From an uncultured Caldilineaceae bacterium (lineage in GTDB: Bacteria > Chloroflexota > Anaerolineae > Caldilineales > Caldilineaceae), in assembly GCA_951813625.1 (NCBI GenBank), contig CATOTS010000034.1, forward strand, positions 1-64,000: 64,000 bases of DNA, given 5' to 3'. Both the position numbers and the translations under genes were made by a program. The notes under the pieces were generated by a model. That model saw nothing but the letters and a program-made list of their open reading frames with translations, ran no database searches and was not told the DNA's origin. Below, in pieces: positions 44,263 to 53,493 of the stretch. Each line of letters starts with the position of its first letter. Position 1 is the stretch's first letter.

Positions 44263-45171
44263 CTAACACAAATCATTCAAAGCGTCTTCAATGCCCGAAA
44301 ACAGATACTCGAACCCTGCTCTCTGCAAACGAGATGGAACGGCGCGTTGACCGTCCAACAGCACCGTCGACATCTCCCCGAATATCATTTTCAGGGCAAA
44401 GGAAGGCGTCGGTATGAGGGCCGGTCTCCGCATTGCACGGCCCAACAGCCGGACAAAGTCCCTGTTTCTGAGTGGTTCGGGCGCGGTCAGATTGTAGGGT
44501 CCGAATGCAGTTTCCGAAGACAGCAGTAGTCGGATAGCGGCGACTTCGTCGTCGATGTGAATCCAGGGAAAGTACTGGTTGCCGCTACCCAGCGGCCCCC
44601 CTGCGAAAAGTCGAAACGGAAGTGACATCCGCGGAAACGCTCCACCTTCCCCGCTTAAGACAACACCCGTTCGAATGACAGGCCGGCGTACGCCCATGTC
44701 TTCCACGTCCGCCGTCGAGGCCTCCCACTCAAAACAGACTTCCGCCAGAAAGTCGCTCCCGGCGGCTGCCTCTTCCGTCAGAATCTCATCGGCGCAGGGC
44801 CCGTAAAAGCCGACTGCCGACGACTGGATCAATACGTCGGGTTTTGAAGTGGCATCCGCAACCGCCGCAACAAGCGCTTGACCGGCTTCAACGCGGCTTT
44901 CCCTGATCCGCCGCTTGCGCGCGGCCGTCCAGCGACCGTCGGCGATGCCTTCTCCGGCCAGGTTGACGATGGCGTCGACTTCTTCCACCAGCGGGCCCCA
45001 CCCCTCTGCTGTTCTGCCGTCCCACCTCTCCAATTGAACGCCGGAGGAGACACGATTCGTCGCCTGTTCCGGAGATCTGGTCAATGTAATCACTTCGTTG
45101 CCATCGTCACGCAGACTCTTGACGAGCGCCGTTCCGATCAGGCCCGTCCCTCCTGCAATCAAGACTCGCAT
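44263..45171 (-). CDS. TIGR01777 family NAD(P)-binding epimerase (YfcH/SDR39U1-like)
   Basis: The 302-residue extended SDR begins with the nucleotide-binding motif VLIAGGTGLIGTALVKSL. Family marks are AIVNLAGEGIADGRWTAARKRRIRESRV, SSAVGFYG, and the VIRTGVVLSGEGGAFPRM segment, followed by FPWIHIDDEVAAIRLLL. The C-terminal DUF1731-like part ends with LLDGQRAVPSRLQRAGFEYLF. The reaction in bacteria is not established. The ATG at 45171 has GAGGAGG 4 nt upstream. It starts 17 bp after the glycogen phosphorylase gene. Confidence 0.92.
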   Translation of the reverse strand: MRVLIAGGTGLIGTALVKSLRDDGNEVITLTRSPEQATNRVSSGVQLERWDGRTAEGWGPLVEEVDAIVNLAGEGIADGRWTAARKRRIRESRVEAGQALVAAVADATSKPDVLIQSSAVGFYGPCADEILTEEAAAGSDFLAEVCFEWEASTADVEDMGVRRPVIRTGVVLSGEGGAFPRMSLPFRLFAGGPLGSGNQYFPWIHIDDEVAAIRLLLSSETAFGPYNLTAPEPLRNRDFVRLLGRAMRRPALIPTPSFALKMIFGEMSTVLLDGQRAVPSRLQRAGFEYLFSGIEDALNDLC

Positions 45172-45187
45172 TGCGCCTCCTCGCGGG

Positions 45188-47773
45188 CTAAGCCCAAGCA
45201 TTCAGCCCCATTTCCTGCGGGTGGATGAGTGCTGCGTGCCGGGGCCGGACCCGAACACCGAAACTGAACTTCCCCGTGTCTTCGGGGACGAACGTTCCCC
45301 GTGCCGAAACCGTTATCGCGCCCTGATAATCCACCTGCTCCTCGCCCTCTACCTGCATGGGAATCGTTTTCGACTTAAGCGGGGCGCCATCCTCCGCGCC
45401 CTTGCCGACGACAATCTCCACGGCTAAGTCTTCGACCGCAAGCCGCCCGGGCCGAACATGGGCCTCAAACCCGATATGGTCCCCAATCTCGGCCTGCGAT
45501 GGAGGCGCGCCCTCAATAGAAACACCAACGAAGGGCCATGCCTCCCGCACCGAGCGCTTCCACTGCGCGACCTGCCCGGCCAATTGGTTTCCATCTTCCC
45601 GGTACGACCTGCCGCTGGCCATGGCCGGGACATAGTATAGGGAAGTATACTCAGCCAGCATCCGCCGCATGCTGAAACGCGGCCCACAGCTCGCTATTGC
45701 CCGCCGCATGCGCGTCAGCCATGCCGACCGCCGCGTGGCCGAGCGAGGCCCGGACGGTACAACCGAATCATAGTACTCCGGCACAATCTCATCCTCCAGA
45801 ATACTGTACAAGCTGTGCGCGTCCGCTGCGTCCTGGGTCTCTTCATCCTTATAGTCCCGCTCCTCGCCGATGGCCCACCCATTAAGCCCCTGGTAGCCTT
45901 CGCGCCACCAGCCATCGAGAATGCTGAAATTCGGCGCGCCGTTGATAGCCGCCTTCTGGCCGCTCGTCCCGCTGGCCTCGTAGGGTCGGCGCGGCGTGTT
46001 CAGCCAAACATCGACGCCGCTGACCATGTGCCTGGCGACATTCATGTCGTAGTTCTCAATGAACGCTATCTTTCCAAAGAACTCCGGTTCCTGGCTCAGC
46101 CTGTATATGTGCTCGATCAGTCCCTTGCCCATTTCGTCCGCCGGGTGAGCCTTGCCGGCAAAGACGAACTGTACTGGCCGCTCGGGGTCGTTCAGAAGCC
46201 GTTTGAGCCGCTCGATATCGTGTAAGAAGAGCGTCGCGCGCTTATAGGTGGCGAATCTGCGAGCAAAACCGATGGTAAGCGCGTTCGGATCGAAAGCCTC
46301 CTCCACCTGGGTCAGCTTCCAGTGGCCCTCCCCGTGACGCAGGAACTGCCGCTTCAATCGCGCCCGCAGAAAATCGACCATTTTGGCCTTACAAGTATTG
46401 TGCACCGCGAGCAGCTGGTCATCGGGCACCCCGTCTATCGAGCCCCAAACGGTCGAATCGTCCTTATTGTCCAGCCATCCTGAGGGGTAATAGCGATTGT
46501 AGAGCGCACGCAACTCCGGCGCCAGCCACGTCTCGGTATGCACGCCGTTTGTGATATGCCCGATCGGAATCTGGTCCTCGGGCGTGCCCGGCCACAAGTC
46601 CTGCCACATGCGCCTTGAGACCTCTCCATGCAGCTCGCTCACTCCGTTGTGGTACGCGCTCAAGCGAAACGCAAGCACAGTCATGCTGAATTCCGCGCCC
46701 CAGTCGTGGTCGTGACGGGCCAACCCGAGAAATCGCTCCCGGTCGATGCCCATCTGACCCCAGTACTGCCAGAAAAACTTGTCAACCAGTTCAAAAGTAA
46801 AGGCGTCGTGCCCAGCCGGCACCGGGGTGTGCGTCGTGAAGACGTTGCCCGCCCGCACGACCTCGACGGCCGTTTCGAACTCCACGCCCATCTGCACCAT
46901 TTCACGCACGCGCTCCAGGCCCAGAAACGCGCTGTGCCCCTCATTCATGTGCCAGACTGTCGGTTCATACCCCAGCGCGCGCAACGTGCGTACGCCTGCA
47001 ATTCCCAGCACATACTCCTGGCTGATTCGCATCTCGTGATCGCCGCCGTACAGCCGCGCGCTCAGTTCCCGGTCCTGCGGCGCATTCTCTTCAACGTCCG
47101 TATCCATCAGGAAGAGCGGCACGCGGCCAACCTGGATCTTCCAGACCTTCGCATAGACGGTGCGGCCCGGCAGGTCCACGTGAACCACCACCGGCGTGCC
47201 GTCATTGGCAACGGCCCGCGTCGCGGGCATTTCGGCAAAGTCGATCTTTTCGTAAATCGCCTCCTGGCGGCCGGACGAGTTTATCTGCTGGGTGAAGTAC
47301 CCCTGCGGATACAAGAAGCCGACTCCCACGAAGGGGAGGCCCATATCGCTGGCCTCTTTGCAGTGGTCGCCGCTCAGAATCCCCAGGCCGCCGCTGTAAA
47401 TGGGGAGCGCCTCGTGCAGCCCGAACTCCGCGCTGAAGTAGGCGATCAACTCCTCCTGGCGGTCGGGGAACTCTCGTCTGTACCAGGTGTCAGCGTCATC
47501 AGACATGTAGGCGTCGAACCGTTGCAGGACCGCTTCGTACCGCTGCATATAGCTGTGATTCTGGGCAGCGTCGCGCAGGTTGGCCAATGAAACGCCGCGC
47601 AGGAACCGAATTGGATTCTCGTTTACACTTTCCCACAGATTTGGGTCGATCGACTCATACAGGTCCTGGGCGTCCGGGTTCCAAATCCACCACAGATTGA
47701 ATGCCAGTTCTTGTAGCCTAGCTATCGGCGCTGGCAGATGCGGCAGGACCGAGATTGTCCCCAATATGTTCAC
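45188..47773 (-). CDS. glgP: alpha-glucan (glycogen) phosphorylase, TIGR02094 type
   Basis: The 861-residue enzyme releases glucose 1-phosphate from alpha-1,4-glucans with pyridoxal phosphate as cofactor. The N-terminus carries the DUF3417 segment (PIARLQELAFNLWWIWNPDAQDLYE) typical of this class, found in archaea and many bacteria. Further marks are AYFSAEFGLHEALPIYSGGLGILSGDH, VWHMNEGHSAFLGLERV, RFATYKRATLFLHD, and the cofactor Lys in EASGTSGQKAAING. A C-terminal beta domain closes the protein. The start is GTG. A divergent membrane-protein gene begins 170 bp away. Confidence 0.93.
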   Translation of the reverse strand: MNILGTISVLPHLPAPIARLQELAFNLWWIWNPDAQDLYESIDPNLWESVNENPIRFLRGVSLANLRDAAQNHSYMQRYEAVLQRFDAYMSDDADTWYRREFPDRQEELIAYFSAEFGLHEALPIYSGGLGILSGDHCKEASDMGLPFVGVGFLYPQGYFTQQINSSGRQEAIYEKIDFAEMPATRAVANDGTPVVVHVDLPGRTVYAKVWKIQVGRVPLFLMDTDVEENAPQDRELSARLYGGDHEMRISQEYVLGIAGVRTLRALGYEPTVWHMNEGHSAFLGLERVREMVQMGVEFETAVEVVRAGNVFTTHTPVPAGHDAFTFELVDKFFWQYWGQMGIDRERFLGLARHDHDWGAEFSMTVLAFRLSAYHNGVSELHGEVSRRMWQDLWPGTPEDQIPIGHITNGVHTETWLAPELRALYNRYYPSGWLDNKDDSTVWGSIDGVPDDQLLAVHNTCKAKMVDFLRARLKRQFLRHGEGHWKLTQVEEAFDPNALTIGFARRFATYKRATLFLHDIERLKRLLNDPERPVQFVFAGKAHPADEMGKGLIEHIYRLSQEPEFFGKIAFIENYDMNVARHMVSGVDVWLNTPRRPYEASGTSGQKAAINGAPNFSILDGWWREGYQGLNGWAIGEERDYKDEETQDAADAHSLYSILEDEIVPEYYDSVVPSGPRSATRRSAWLTRMRRAIASCGPRFSMRRMLAEYTSLYYVPAMASGRSYREDGNQLAGQVAQWKRSVREAWPFVGVSIEGAPPSQAEIGDHIGFEAHVRPGRLAVEDLAVEIVVGKGAEDGAPLKSKTIPMQVEGEEQVDYQGAITVSARGTFVPEDTGKFSFGVRVRPRHAALIHPQEMGLNAWA

Positions 47774-47907
47774 GGCTGTGCGCTCCTCGTTTCATGGCTT
47801 CGGACGGCCAACAAGTCCGTGAAACGCGTACTCTCATCTGCGGGAATTCTTCGAACCATCGCCCTTCCCTCATACATTATTCTTTCTCTCCGCCTTTTCT
47901 CAGTAAC

Positions 47908-47936
47908 TTGCCTTGCATTCTCTGACTCCGTATACT
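47908..47936 (+). promoter_or_regulatory. predicted promoter giving a leaderless mRNA
   Basis: TTGCCT (47908-47913), a 17-bp spacer and TATACT (47931-47936) end 7 nt before the ATG at 47944, so transcription should begin at or next to the start codon. No ribosome site is present. The paralog at 50700 has the same arrangement. Confidence 0.6.
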
Positions 47937-47943
47937 TGTCCAA

Positions 47944-50655
47944 ATGTCGACCCGCTTGCCGCGTGACCTTTGGGTCATACCCTTCATCGCCCTGCTCGCC
48001 ATACTCGTCGCCGGTCCTTTCTGGCAGATCGACGGGATTCCGATCAATACGCATGATGTGCAGGTGCATCTCCATCGCGTCGCTGCAATTGAGCGCTCCT
48101 TTGAGCAGGGCGTCTATTGGCCCCGCTGGTTCCCTACAGTCTACCGGGGACTTGGCTCGCCCCTACTCCACCATTATAGCTCAGGTATGCACTGGTCCGT
48201 AGCAGTGGCCCATCGGTTCGGGTTAGGCCTGGACCAGGCCCTCAAGTTGGTCATGACGGCCGCTCTCGTCCTGTCCGGGTTCGGCGTTTACGCATGGTTG
48301 CGATACGCCTTCGGCCGCGCAGCCTGCTTGACCGCCGCTTCGCTATACCTCCTCCATCCCGCCCTCCTTACGAGGACCATATACTCCGGCGGAGACTACC
48401 CCCAGATGCTGGCGATGCTCCTATTGCCGGTCTCTCTGTGGGCCTTCACTGCCCTCCATGTACGTGCATCCGGACTCCATTGGGTCGCCGCAGTATTTTC
48501 TTTGGCTGCGCTCATTCTAAGCCACATTCTGATAGCGATGGTAGGCGTGCTGGTTCTGGCTGCCTACTGGCTCTTGTTCGCCGCCGGCTACCGCAACACG
48601 GCCGGACTCGCGCGTTACGCAGTGGCCGCGATAGGGGCCGCACTCCTGTCCGCAGGCTATTGGCTGCCAGCCTTGGCCGACCTATCCTTGGTGCAATACG
48701 AAAACGCACGAATCCGGCTCGCCCACTATAGCGAATTCTTCCTCCACTCGTGGCAGCTCTTTGGCATCCAGTCACCGATAATGGACAGCCGCGCCGGCAA
48801 CCCGCTCAGTCCTCTTGATTTCTTCGGTGCGGCTTCCTGGCTGGCCTTGACAGTTGGACTCCTCAGCGTACCGTTTGCCGCCGGCAGACTGCGCCGTTCA
48901 TGGTGCCTCGCCGGCGCTCTCTTTTCGCTTTCTGCCCTCGCGCTAGCATCCCCGGTGTCGCAGTTCGTCTGGGAGGCGCTGCCAGCACTCAGCATCTTCC
49001 AGTATCCCTCTCGTTTCCTTTTCATTGCCCCAATCGGCGTCTTACCGGTCGCCGCCCTTGCTGTTGATGCCTGGAGCGAACACCGACGCTGGTTGCCAGC
49101 GCTTGGCCTGCTAACAGCCCAGATTCTCGTCATATTCCCTTATCTCTTTCCTTCCCACACACCGATGTTTTCGCCTGTCATGCCACTTAAAGCTTTGAAA
49201 GAGGAGGATACACACGCATACGAGCCGATCGCGAACGCGTGGGGCATGACCAGCTTCAACGAATTCCTGGTAAAGGGAGCGGACCTGCGCGTCGCAATTG
49301 GCGAGAACGCGGAGCCGGGCGCAATAAGACCGACTTGGCGGTCGCCCCACTTGGCCGTCGCCGACCTGTCCGACCAAACCGAGCCGATGCTCTTGAGGCT
49401 TCACTTTCACCCGAGTTGGAGTGCTGGAGAGCGGGCGAAATTGGCACCTGGGCCAGCCGGTTGGGTGCAGGTGACAGAGCTTCGCGATCCCGCGCAGCCT
49501 CTGGAGATTCGCTGGAATGGCACTGCCTGGCAGCGGTGGGGCGAACGACTCACGCTGGTTGGGTTTCTCGCAACCCTGGCCGGTACGCTGTTCTTCGCCC
49601 TAAGGGGAAAAACGCCGTCAGTCTCGACACCCGACCGCCCTCCTTCCTCCACGCATGCCGCTGGGGTATTGACAGTCTTCCTGCTACTCTTCGTTGCGGC
49701 CCGCTTTGCGCTCAATCTGGCGCCCCGGGGACCATTTCTACTGCACTCGCCGCCGGAAGAACTCGCATTTGCCGTCAATGGCAAGCCAACTACCCTGGGT
49801 GACGAGGAAACGGGGCAGGTGACGCTCTTGGGTTGGAGGCTCTTAAGCGGGGACACGCCCGCCCCCGGCGATACCGTCAGCGTCCTCCTCTACTGGAAGG
49901 CTCGTGCAGAGCTCCCAGACGATTATCACACTTTTTTGCATCTCTACACGCCTGCCTTGCAGCATTCATGGGCTGTCGAAAACCAGGGCGTGCTGCGCCC
50001 TCCCACAAGGGTGTGGGACCCGCACAAATACTACATCGAGACCATGCGCCTCAGTCTGCCAGAGGACATTCCGCCACTTACCTATACTCTTGTCGCAGGC
50101 ATGGTCTCCGCCTCCGGCGAGAGACTGGTCGTGCCCGAATCGATCAACGACCTGGTCCATCTGCGCGAGATGTCGGTCATGCCCTTACGCCCTGGATATC
50201 TGCAAAGTGTACGTCCGATGGTGGCAGCCGCCGCCGCAACCGACGACGCCCTCCGCCTGCAAGGTTACGACCTATATCCGCGGGAGGAGCAAACCGACCA
50301 ACTGACGCTGCGACTCTTCTGGGAAACGGGAGATGGTTCCTCTCGCGACTGGGTCACCTATATCCACCTCACCGACGCCCACGGCAATCTCGTCGCGCAA
50401 TTCGACGGACCCGCTTTTTCAGGGCTGCAGCCAACGAGCAGCTGGCACACCGACTCGCTCTACATCGACCGCCGCCAGCTCCGCCTGCCGGCCGAACTGG
50501 CACCCGGGGACTATCTCTTCCGCATCGGCCTTTACAGCTTCGACACCGGCGAGCGTCTGCCGTTCCAACCCGATGACGACGAGATGCAAGGCTTCGAGAA
50601 CGGTCAACTGCTGGTGCCGCTGCATATCCCGTTGCCGGACCGGGCTTCAAATTGA
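47944..50655 (+). CDS. PTPS-related (PF10131-like) large membrane protein, copy 1
   Basis: The 903-residue protein has about 12 membrane helices in the first 400 residues, then two soluble extracellular regions separated by one or two more helices near 540-600. The N-terminal region QGVYWPRWFPTVYRGLGSPLLHHYSSG and SGGDYPQMLAMLLLPVSLWAF match the membrane domain called '6-pyruvoyl-tetrahydropterin synthase related', which has a GT-C glycosyltransferase-like fold and no pterin role. The C-terminal part (about 620-900) holds two similar beta domains, each ending in a jelly-roll-like pattern (YTLVAGMVSASGERL and YLFRIGLYSFDTGERL). It may transfer sugars from a lipid carrier. Identity with the next gene is about half of residues by eye. 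Confidence 0.8.
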   Translation: MSTRLPRDLWVIPFIALLAILVAGPFWQIDGIPINTHDVQVHLHRVAAIERSFEQGVYWPRWFPTVYRGLGSPLLHHYSSGMHWSVAVAHRFGLGLDQALKLVMTAALVLSGFGVYAWLRYAFGRAACLTAASLYLLHPALLTRTIYSGGDYPQMLAMLLLPVSLWAFTALHVRASGLHWVAAVFSLAALILSHILIAMVGVLVLAAYWLLFAAGYRNTAGLARYAVAAIGAALLSAGYWLPALADLSLVQYENARIRLAHYSEFFLHSWQLFGIQSPIMDSRAGNPLSPLDFFGAASWLALTVGLLSVPFAAGRLRRSWCLAGALFSLSALALASPVSQFVWEALPALSIFQYPSRFLFIAPIGVLPVAALAVDAWSEHRRWLPALGLLTAQILVIFPYLFPSHTPMFSPVMPLKALKEEDTHAYEPIANAWGMTSFNEFLVKGADLRVAIGENAEPGAIRPTWRSPHLAVADLSDQTEPMLLRLHFHPSWSAGERAKLAPGPAGWVQVTELRDPAQPLEIRWNGTAWQRWGERLTLVGFLATLAGTLFFALRGKTPSVSTPDRPPSSTHAAGVLTVFLLLFVAARFALNLAPRGPFLLHSPPEELAFAVNGKPTTLGDEETGQVTLLGWRLLSGDTPAPGDTVSVLLYWKARAELPDDYHTFLHLYTPALQHSWAVENQGVLRPPTRVWDPHKYYIETMRLSLPEDIPPLTYTLVAGMVSASGERLVVPESINDLVHLREMSVMPLRPGYLQSVRPMVAAAAATDDALRLQGYDLYPREEQTDQLTLRLFWETGDGSSRDWVTYIHLTDAHGNLVAQFDGPAFSGLQPTSSWHTDSLYIDRRQLRLPAELAPGDYLFRIGLYSFDTGERLPFQPDDDEMQGFENGQLLVPLHIPLPDRASN

Positions 50656-50663
50656 GCGCGCAT

Positions 50664-50692
50664 TTGCCCCTCCGTTTCCCGACCCGTATACT
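50664..50692 (+). promoter_or_regulatory. predicted promoter giving a leaderless mRNA (copy 2)
   Basis: TTGCCC (50664-50669), a 17-bp spacer and TATACT (50687-50692) end 7 nt before the ATG at 50700. The hexamers, spacer length and distance match those before the first paralog, although this site lies directly behind another gene. Confidence 0.6.
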
Positions 50693-50699
50693 CAATCGA

Positions 50700-53429
50700 A
50701 TGCCAATTCGTTTGCCGTCCAGCCTTCTGGTTATCCTCTTTGTCGCTCTGCTGGCCCTGCTTGTCGCCGGCCCGTTTTGGCAGGTATCGGGGCTGCCCGC
50801 GGGTACACCTGATGAGCAGCTCCATTCCCATCGCAGCGCGGCGGTTACGCGCGCCTTCGAACAAGGCGTATTCTGGCCGCGTTGGTTTCCAACTGTCTAC
50901 AACGGCCTCGGCGCACCCACCTTTCATCACTACAGCCCGGCCCTTTACTGGCTCGTCGGCGCAACCCACGGGGCCGGCATTCGGCTGGATCATGCGCTCA
51001 AACTTGTGATGACCGCCGCCCTCGCCCTTTCGGCGTTCGGCATTTACGGCTGGCTCCGATTCGCCTTCAGCCCGGCCGCAGCACTCGTGGGCGCGGCGAT
51101 CTATCTGCTCCACCCACATACTCTCACCCGTACCTTTTACTTCGTCGGCGACTATCCCCAGATTCTGGCCTTGATGCTGATGCCCGTCTGCTTGTGGGCC
51201 TTTACCGCGCTCTACATGCAGGGCAGCCCTCGCACCTGGCTGGCCGCGATCGGCGCGCTCGCCGCGCTCGCGTTCAGCCACAATCTGACCGCTATGACCG
51301 GCGGAGGCGTCCTTGCCCTCTATTGGCTTCTTCTCGCGATCGGGTACCGGCGGTTTGGCGGGCTGGCGCGCTGCGCGCTGGCCGCGCTGGTCGCCGCCCT
51401 CGTCTCGGCTGCCTTCTGGCTCCCATCGCTCGCCGACCTTACATTTGTGCAAATCGATAATGCGCGCGAGGAGTTCTTCCACTTCAGCAACCACTTTCTG
51501 AGCTGGCAAGACCTCTTCGCCTTTCAATCTCTGGTCCTCGACAGCCGCGCCGGCACGCCGCTCAAGCCTCCCGTCACCTTCGGCGCGGCCACCTGGCTTG
51601 CTCTCGTTGCCGGTCTTATCAGCGTCCCTCTTACGGCGCGGCGCGCCGGTCGATACTGGGGCCTGGGGGGCGCCCTACTTGCGCTCTTGCTGCTCGCGCT
51701 TACGCTCAATGCTACCGAACTGCTGTGGGAGCATCTCCCCGGACTGAGTTTCGTTCAGTTTCCTTCACGCTTCCTGTCAATTGCCCCGTTCGGCGCGTTG
51801 CCAGCGGCTGCTTTGGCCGTCGATGCCTGGCGGACGAGTCGACGCTTCGCTCCTGCAGTCATCCTGCTGTCCGCCTCGGTGTTCGTTCTCTCCCCTTATC
51901 TTTTTCCCTCCCACACACCGTTTACACCGCCCCGGCTAATGGAGACCTCGTCGGCAGAAGACATTCGCCATTCCGAACAGGCGGGCGGCGCGTGGGGCAT
52001 GACGGGAAGCAACGAGTTTCTCGTCAAAGGGGCGGACATGAACGTGATCGCCGGGCACAGCCCCGAACCGCCGGCGGCGAACGTCATCTGGCGTACCCCT
52101 CACGAAGCCGTCGCCGATCTGACCGGCAAATCGGAGCCGGTGCTGCTCCGGCTGCACTATCACCCTGGCTGGAGCGCCGGTACGCAAGCAACGCTGGGCC
52201 CTGGAACAGCCGGCTGGATGCAGGTGACCGAACTCAGCGATCCCGAGCAGCCCCTCGTGATCAGGTGGCAGGGAACCGTCTGGCAGAGGCGCGGTGAGCG
52301 CCTCAGTTTGCTGGGGGTAGGCGCGGCAGCATTTGGCTTTTGCTTCATCGTATTCAGGCGACGGCAGGCAATCCGACTGGCTCAGACGCAGAAGTACGGC
52401 GAGGTCTCTCCGATAGAGCCCCGTCCCGCCCTTCTTGCCGTCGGCGCGACGGTCATCTGCCTGCTCGCCTTCAATATCGCGCGTCTCGCCATCAACGGGT
52501 CCAGTCGCGGACCCTTTCTACTGCACTCTCCGCCGGGGGAACTGGCATTTGAAGTGCGTGGAGAGCCGGTCGTTCTTGGCGACCCCGGCGGCTCTCAGGT
52601 AACTTTTCTCGGTTGGCAAATGGCCAGAGGCTCGTCGCCGGGCACAGGAGACCCGATCATCGTTCGACTCTACTGGCAACCGCATGGCAAGATCCATGAG
52701 CGTCTCAACGGATTCATGCATCTTTACACGCCCGCAATCAAGCACTCCTGGGCGACCGGCAACCGCGGCGTCGGTCGGCCGGACTCCCAATGGTGGGACC
52801 CCAGCAAATACTACGTCGACGAACTTCGTCTTGTGGTCCCGCCGGACCTGCCGCCGATCACCTATTCACTTATCGCCGGCATGGTTTCGTCAACGGGGGA
52901 TAGGATGACCGTGCCAGGGTCAGGCGTGGACAACATTCTCTTTCTGAGAGACCTGGAAGTAAGACCGACCCGGCCTGGCCTGTTCCAAAGCGAGCGGCCC
53001 GGGGTCTCCGCACGCGCAGATACCGACGGCGGTCTGCGTCTGCAGGGCTACGACCTTCAGACGTCGCCCGGCGGGCCGCAACTTCGCCTCTTTTGGGAGA
53101 CAAGCGGGGTTCCAACCGCCGACTGGGTCACCTACATACATTTGCATGATCAGCTTGGGGAACGCGTCGCCCAGTTCGACGGCGCGGCCCTGAGAGGGCT
53201 CGTCGGCACCAGCGAGTGGCGCGCAGGCACTCTCTACGTCGACCGGCGCAAACTCGAGCTGCCGGACGACTTGCCAGATGGGGAATATTTGCTTCGTATT
53301 GGGTTGTTCAACCTGACCAGCGGGGAGAGACTGCCCCTCGTTCCCAGGGACAATTCGGACAGCTTCGAAAACGGTCAGCTAATCGTGCCGATAAGGATCC
53401 TGCCGCCCGAGCCCGACGCGAATAGCTGA
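50700..53429 (+). CDS. PTPS-related (PF10131-like) large membrane protein, copy 2
   Basis: The 909-residue protein is a tandem paralog of the gene before it. The two align from the first residue (MPIRLPSSLLVILFVALLAL versus MSTRLPRDLWVIPFIALLAI) to the end. That alignment and the promoter position fix the ATG at 50700; an in-frame TTG at 50652 overlaps the previous stop but adds unlike residues. Conserved parts are VFWPRWFPTVYNGLGAPTFHHYSP, the helices, VKGADMNVIAG, and the two C-terminal beta domains ending SLIAGMVSSTGDRM and YLLRIGLFNLTSGERL. Duplication followed by moderate divergence suggests distinct substrates. The zwf gene is convergent. Confidence 0.8.
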   Translation: MPIRLPSSLLVILFVALLALLVAGPFWQVSGLPAGTPDEQLHSHRSAAVTRAFEQGVFWPRWFPTVYNGLGAPTFHHYSPALYWLVGATHGAGIRLDHALKLVMTAALALSAFGIYGWLRFAFSPAAALVGAAIYLLHPHTLTRTFYFVGDYPQILALMLMPVCLWAFTALYMQGSPRTWLAAIGALAALAFSHNLTAMTGGGVLALYWLLLAIGYRRFGGLARCALAALVAALVSAAFWLPSLADLTFVQIDNAREEFFHFSNHFLSWQDLFAFQSLVLDSRAGTPLKPPVTFGAATWLALVAGLISVPLTARRAGRYWGLGGALLALLLLALTLNATELLWEHLPGLSFVQFPSRFLSIAPFGALPAAALAVDAWRTSRRFAPAVILLSASVFVLSPYLFPSHTPFTPPRLMETSSAEDIRHSEQAGGAWGMTGSNEFLVKGADMNVIAGHSPEPPAANVIWRTPHEAVADLTGKSEPVLLRLHYHPGWSAGTQATLGPGTAGWMQVTELSDPEQPLVIRWQGTVWQRRGERLSLLGVGAAAFGFCFIVFRRRQAIRLAQTQKYGEVSPIEPRPALLAVGATVICLLAFNIARLAINGSSRGPFLLHSPPGELAFEVRGEPVVLGDPGGSQVTFLGWQMARGSSPGTGDPIIVRLYWQPHGKIHERLNGFMHLYTPAIKHSWATGNRGVGRPDSQWWDPSKYYVDELRLVVPPDLPPITYSLIAGMVSSTGDRMTVPGSGVDNILFLRDLEVRPTRPGLFQSERPGVSARADTDGGLRLQGYDLQTSPGGPQLRLFWETSGVPTADWVTYIHLHDQLGERVAQFDGAALRGLVGTSEWRAGTLYVDRRKLELPDDLPDGEYLLRIGLFNLTSGERLPLVPRDNSDSFENGQLIVPIRILPPEPDANS

Positions 53430-53460
53430 TACAATTGCAGGGGCGATCAATAGCAGGCGA

Positions 53461-53477
53461 CCCGACGTCCGATCGGG
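53461..53477. terminator. possible bidirectional terminator hairpin
   Basis: CCCGA (53461-53465) pairs with TCGGG (53473-53477) in the 64-bp gap between the convergent membrane-protein and zwf genes. The stem is short and no T-tract follows, so this is a weak call. Confidence 0.25.
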
Positions 53478-53493
53478 CGACCAACAGCGAAGC

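Noticed and set aside
46628..47590. 320-codon plus-strand frame
   Set aside because: Antisense to glgP, whose motifs cover the same bases.
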